Assembly (NCBI GenBank): GCA_910588975.1
Contig: CAJUSE010000010.1
Span: 1-21,531 of the forward strand
Direction: 5' to 3'
Origin: an uncultured Oscillospiraceae bacterium
GTDB lineage: Bacteria > Bacillota > Clostridia > Oscillospirales > Oscillospiraceae
DNA: 21,531 nucleotides
Below the pieces are notes generated by a model. The model worked only from the letters and a program-made list of their open reading frames with translations, did not search any database and was not told the origin of the DNA. The stretch's first letter is position 1; each line of letters starts with the position of its first letter. Shown here piece by piece: positions 20,603-21,531 of this stretch. The position numbers and the translations under genes are program-made.

Positions 20603-21531
20603 TTACTGCTCATCGCTGTCCTTTTTGCGGTGGCCGATGGTGACCCAGGCAAGACCCAGAGCGGAACCTAGGGCACCGGAGAGCCAGCCAAGGGCACTGT
20701 CGCCGGTGGCGGGAACATGGGCCAGGGGGACCCCCTCATCGGTCAGATCCTCGAACTCCTCGCCGGTGGGGATGAGAGCATCCTCCAGACCGGGCAGATC
20801 GCCCAGGGGAGTGAGCCCGTCGGGGATCTCCTCGTAGACATCCTCGGAGGGCGTACCCGGCTCGGGGGTAGTACCCGGCTCGGGAGTAGTGCCGGGCTCG
20901 GGGGTAGTGCTGGGAGTGGGTTCGGGATCGGGGGTGGCGCTGGGGGTGGGTTCAGGCTTCGGATCGGGCTTGGGACTGGGCTTGGGGGTAGGCGTGGGAT
21001 CGGGATCCTCATTATCATCATCGTCGTCCCCGCCCGGCGGAGTGGGCGTGGTGGTGGGGGGCGGAGTGGGGATGACATCGTCCAGCTTGTTGACGACCTT
21101 GATGGTCCAAATTCCCGTTTCCGCATTAAATTCAGACACGTAGGTCACGGTAAATTTGTAATCCTGACCGTTGTGAGAGATGGTGATTTGATCGCCGGCC
21201 TCAATGGCCTTGCCATTGGCATCCAACTCCTTGATGGAGTAGGTGATAGACTTATTGCTATCATCGGTCTTGGGCAGGTTCTTCCAGGTGTAGGACCACT
21301 TGCCGTTCTTGGAAAGGGTCACAGCGTTGCCCTCGGCCTTGTCGTTGGCATAGAGCTGAACGGTGACCTTGTCAATGCCGGGGTTGGTCTTATCCGTCCA
21401 ATCCCACTCCTTGGTGACGGTGACATTTACGGTCTCGCCCTCGGGGCCGGGGCCGGGATCATTGGTGGGCTTGGGAGTTGCCGTAGGAGTTGCGGTAGGT
21501 GTCTCCGTAGGAGTTCCAGTGGGCGTCTCTG
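20603..21531 (-). CDS. Sortase-anchored surface protein with CnaB domain, C-terminal part
   Basis: The last 308 residues of a longer protein whose start is beyond the window. In order: a Thr/Pro linker (TPTGTPTETPTATPTATP); one CnaB-type domain (about visible residues 30-120, VTVTKEWDWTD ... WSYTWKNLPKTD ... TYSIKEL ... WTIKVVNKL), which in this family can carry an isopeptide bond; a second Pro/Thr/Asp-rich linker with PEPGTT repeats; and a cell-wall sorting signal VPATGD, then a hydrophobic helix (ALGWLSGALGSALGLAWVTI) and a charged tail (HRKKDSDEQ). VPATG is a variant of LPxTG, so a sortase would link the protein to the wall. It is likely an adhesin or pilin-like surface protein. The terminator at 20541-20576 follows. 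Confidence 0.88.
   Translation of the reverse strand, partial: ETPTGTPTETPTATPTATPKPTNDPGPGPEGETVNVTVTKEWDWTDKTNPGIDKVTVQLYANDKAEGNAVTLSKNGKWSYTWKNLPKTDDSNKSITYSIKELDANGKAIEAGDQITISHNGQDYKFTVTYVSEFNAETGIWTIKVVNKLDDVIPTPPPTTTPTPPGGDDDDDNEDPDPTPTPKPSPKPDPKPEPTPSATPDPEPTPSTTPEPGTTPEPGTTPEPGTPSEDVYEEIPDGLTPLGDLPGLEDALIPTGEEFEDLTDEGVPLAHVPATGDSALGWLSGALGSALGLAWVTIGHRKKDSDEQ
20855..20908. repeat. Three 18-bp tandem repeats coding PEPGTT
   Basis: Three near-identical 18-bp units (20855-20872, 20873-20890, 20891-20908) inside the linker of the surface protein. The flanking linker is a more degenerate version of the same pattern. Copy number probably varies between strains. Confidence 0.75.

Noticed and set aside
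19049..20671. 540-codon plus-strand open frame opposite the MATE gene
   Set aside because: Translation is Gly/His/Asp-biased and lacks any domain pattern; the MATE frame explains the region.
20855..20960. Tandem repeats as a possible CRISPR array
   Set aside because: Units are 18 bp, contiguous, without spacers, and code for PEPGTT inside the surface protein linker.

Overview
The window looks like chromosome from a GC-rich gut Firmicute of the Oscillospiraceae type (Flavonifractor/Lawsonibacter/Intestinimonas-like). The evidence is strong AGGAGG-type ribosome sites, GTG/TTG starts, a sortase-anchored surface protein, a class 3 aldehyde dehydrogenase, a YczE-family membrane protein and Clostridia-style mobile genes. 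The genus assignment is inference.

Layout. Positions 1-477 (minus) hold the 5' end of glgB behind a strong promoter. Positions 680-1590 (minus) hold a greA/greB-type gene plus a small unknown gene. Positions 1639-1806 (plus) hold tRNA-Leu(CAG) with its promoter and terminator. Positions 1925-4378 (minus) hold a DtxR/MntR-type regulator and the 3' two-thirds-plus of feoB. Positions 4379-12502 hold a mobile element of about 8.1 kb. Positions 12485-12893 (minus) hold the 5' end of feoB and intact feoA. Positions 13022-15238 (plus) hold an aldehyde dehydrogenase and a YczE-like membrane protein. Positions 15251-18020 (minus) hold a GNAT acetyltransferase and a membrane-anchored M3 peptidase. Positions 18126-20503 (minus) hold a second GNAT protein and a MATE transporter. 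Positions 20541-21531 (minus) hold the C-terminal end of a CnaB-domain, proline/threonine-rich, sortase-anchored surface protein.

The central observation is that the feoA-feoB-regulator iron operon is split by the element. FeoB reads up to ...QHTG at 12497 and resumes with NWPGKT... at 4378. Removing 8118 bp, with one copy of the shared hexamer CCCTGT kept, restores an uninterrupted 712-codon FeoB. The element encodes a large serine recombinase whose stop codon lies 12 bp from the left hexamer, and the joined ends show imperfect inverted half-sites centred on the hexamer, as expected for attP.

Inside the element, read outward from a phage-like switch: a LexA/CI-type autocleaving repressor, a small membrane protein and the recombinase run leftward. 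A Cro-like protein and a train of very small genes run rightward to a PcfK/AcrIIA9-like and PcfJ-like pair. Two genes (a DUF4145-like zinc-ribbon protein and a Cys-rich micro-protein) run against this train from closely matched promoters of their own and look like cargo. The PcfJ-like gene ends abruptly and abuts a headless gene, so the element appears to have suffered an internal deletion. No replication, packaging or structural genes are visible. A candidate ~86-nt small RNA lies just upstream of the recombinase.
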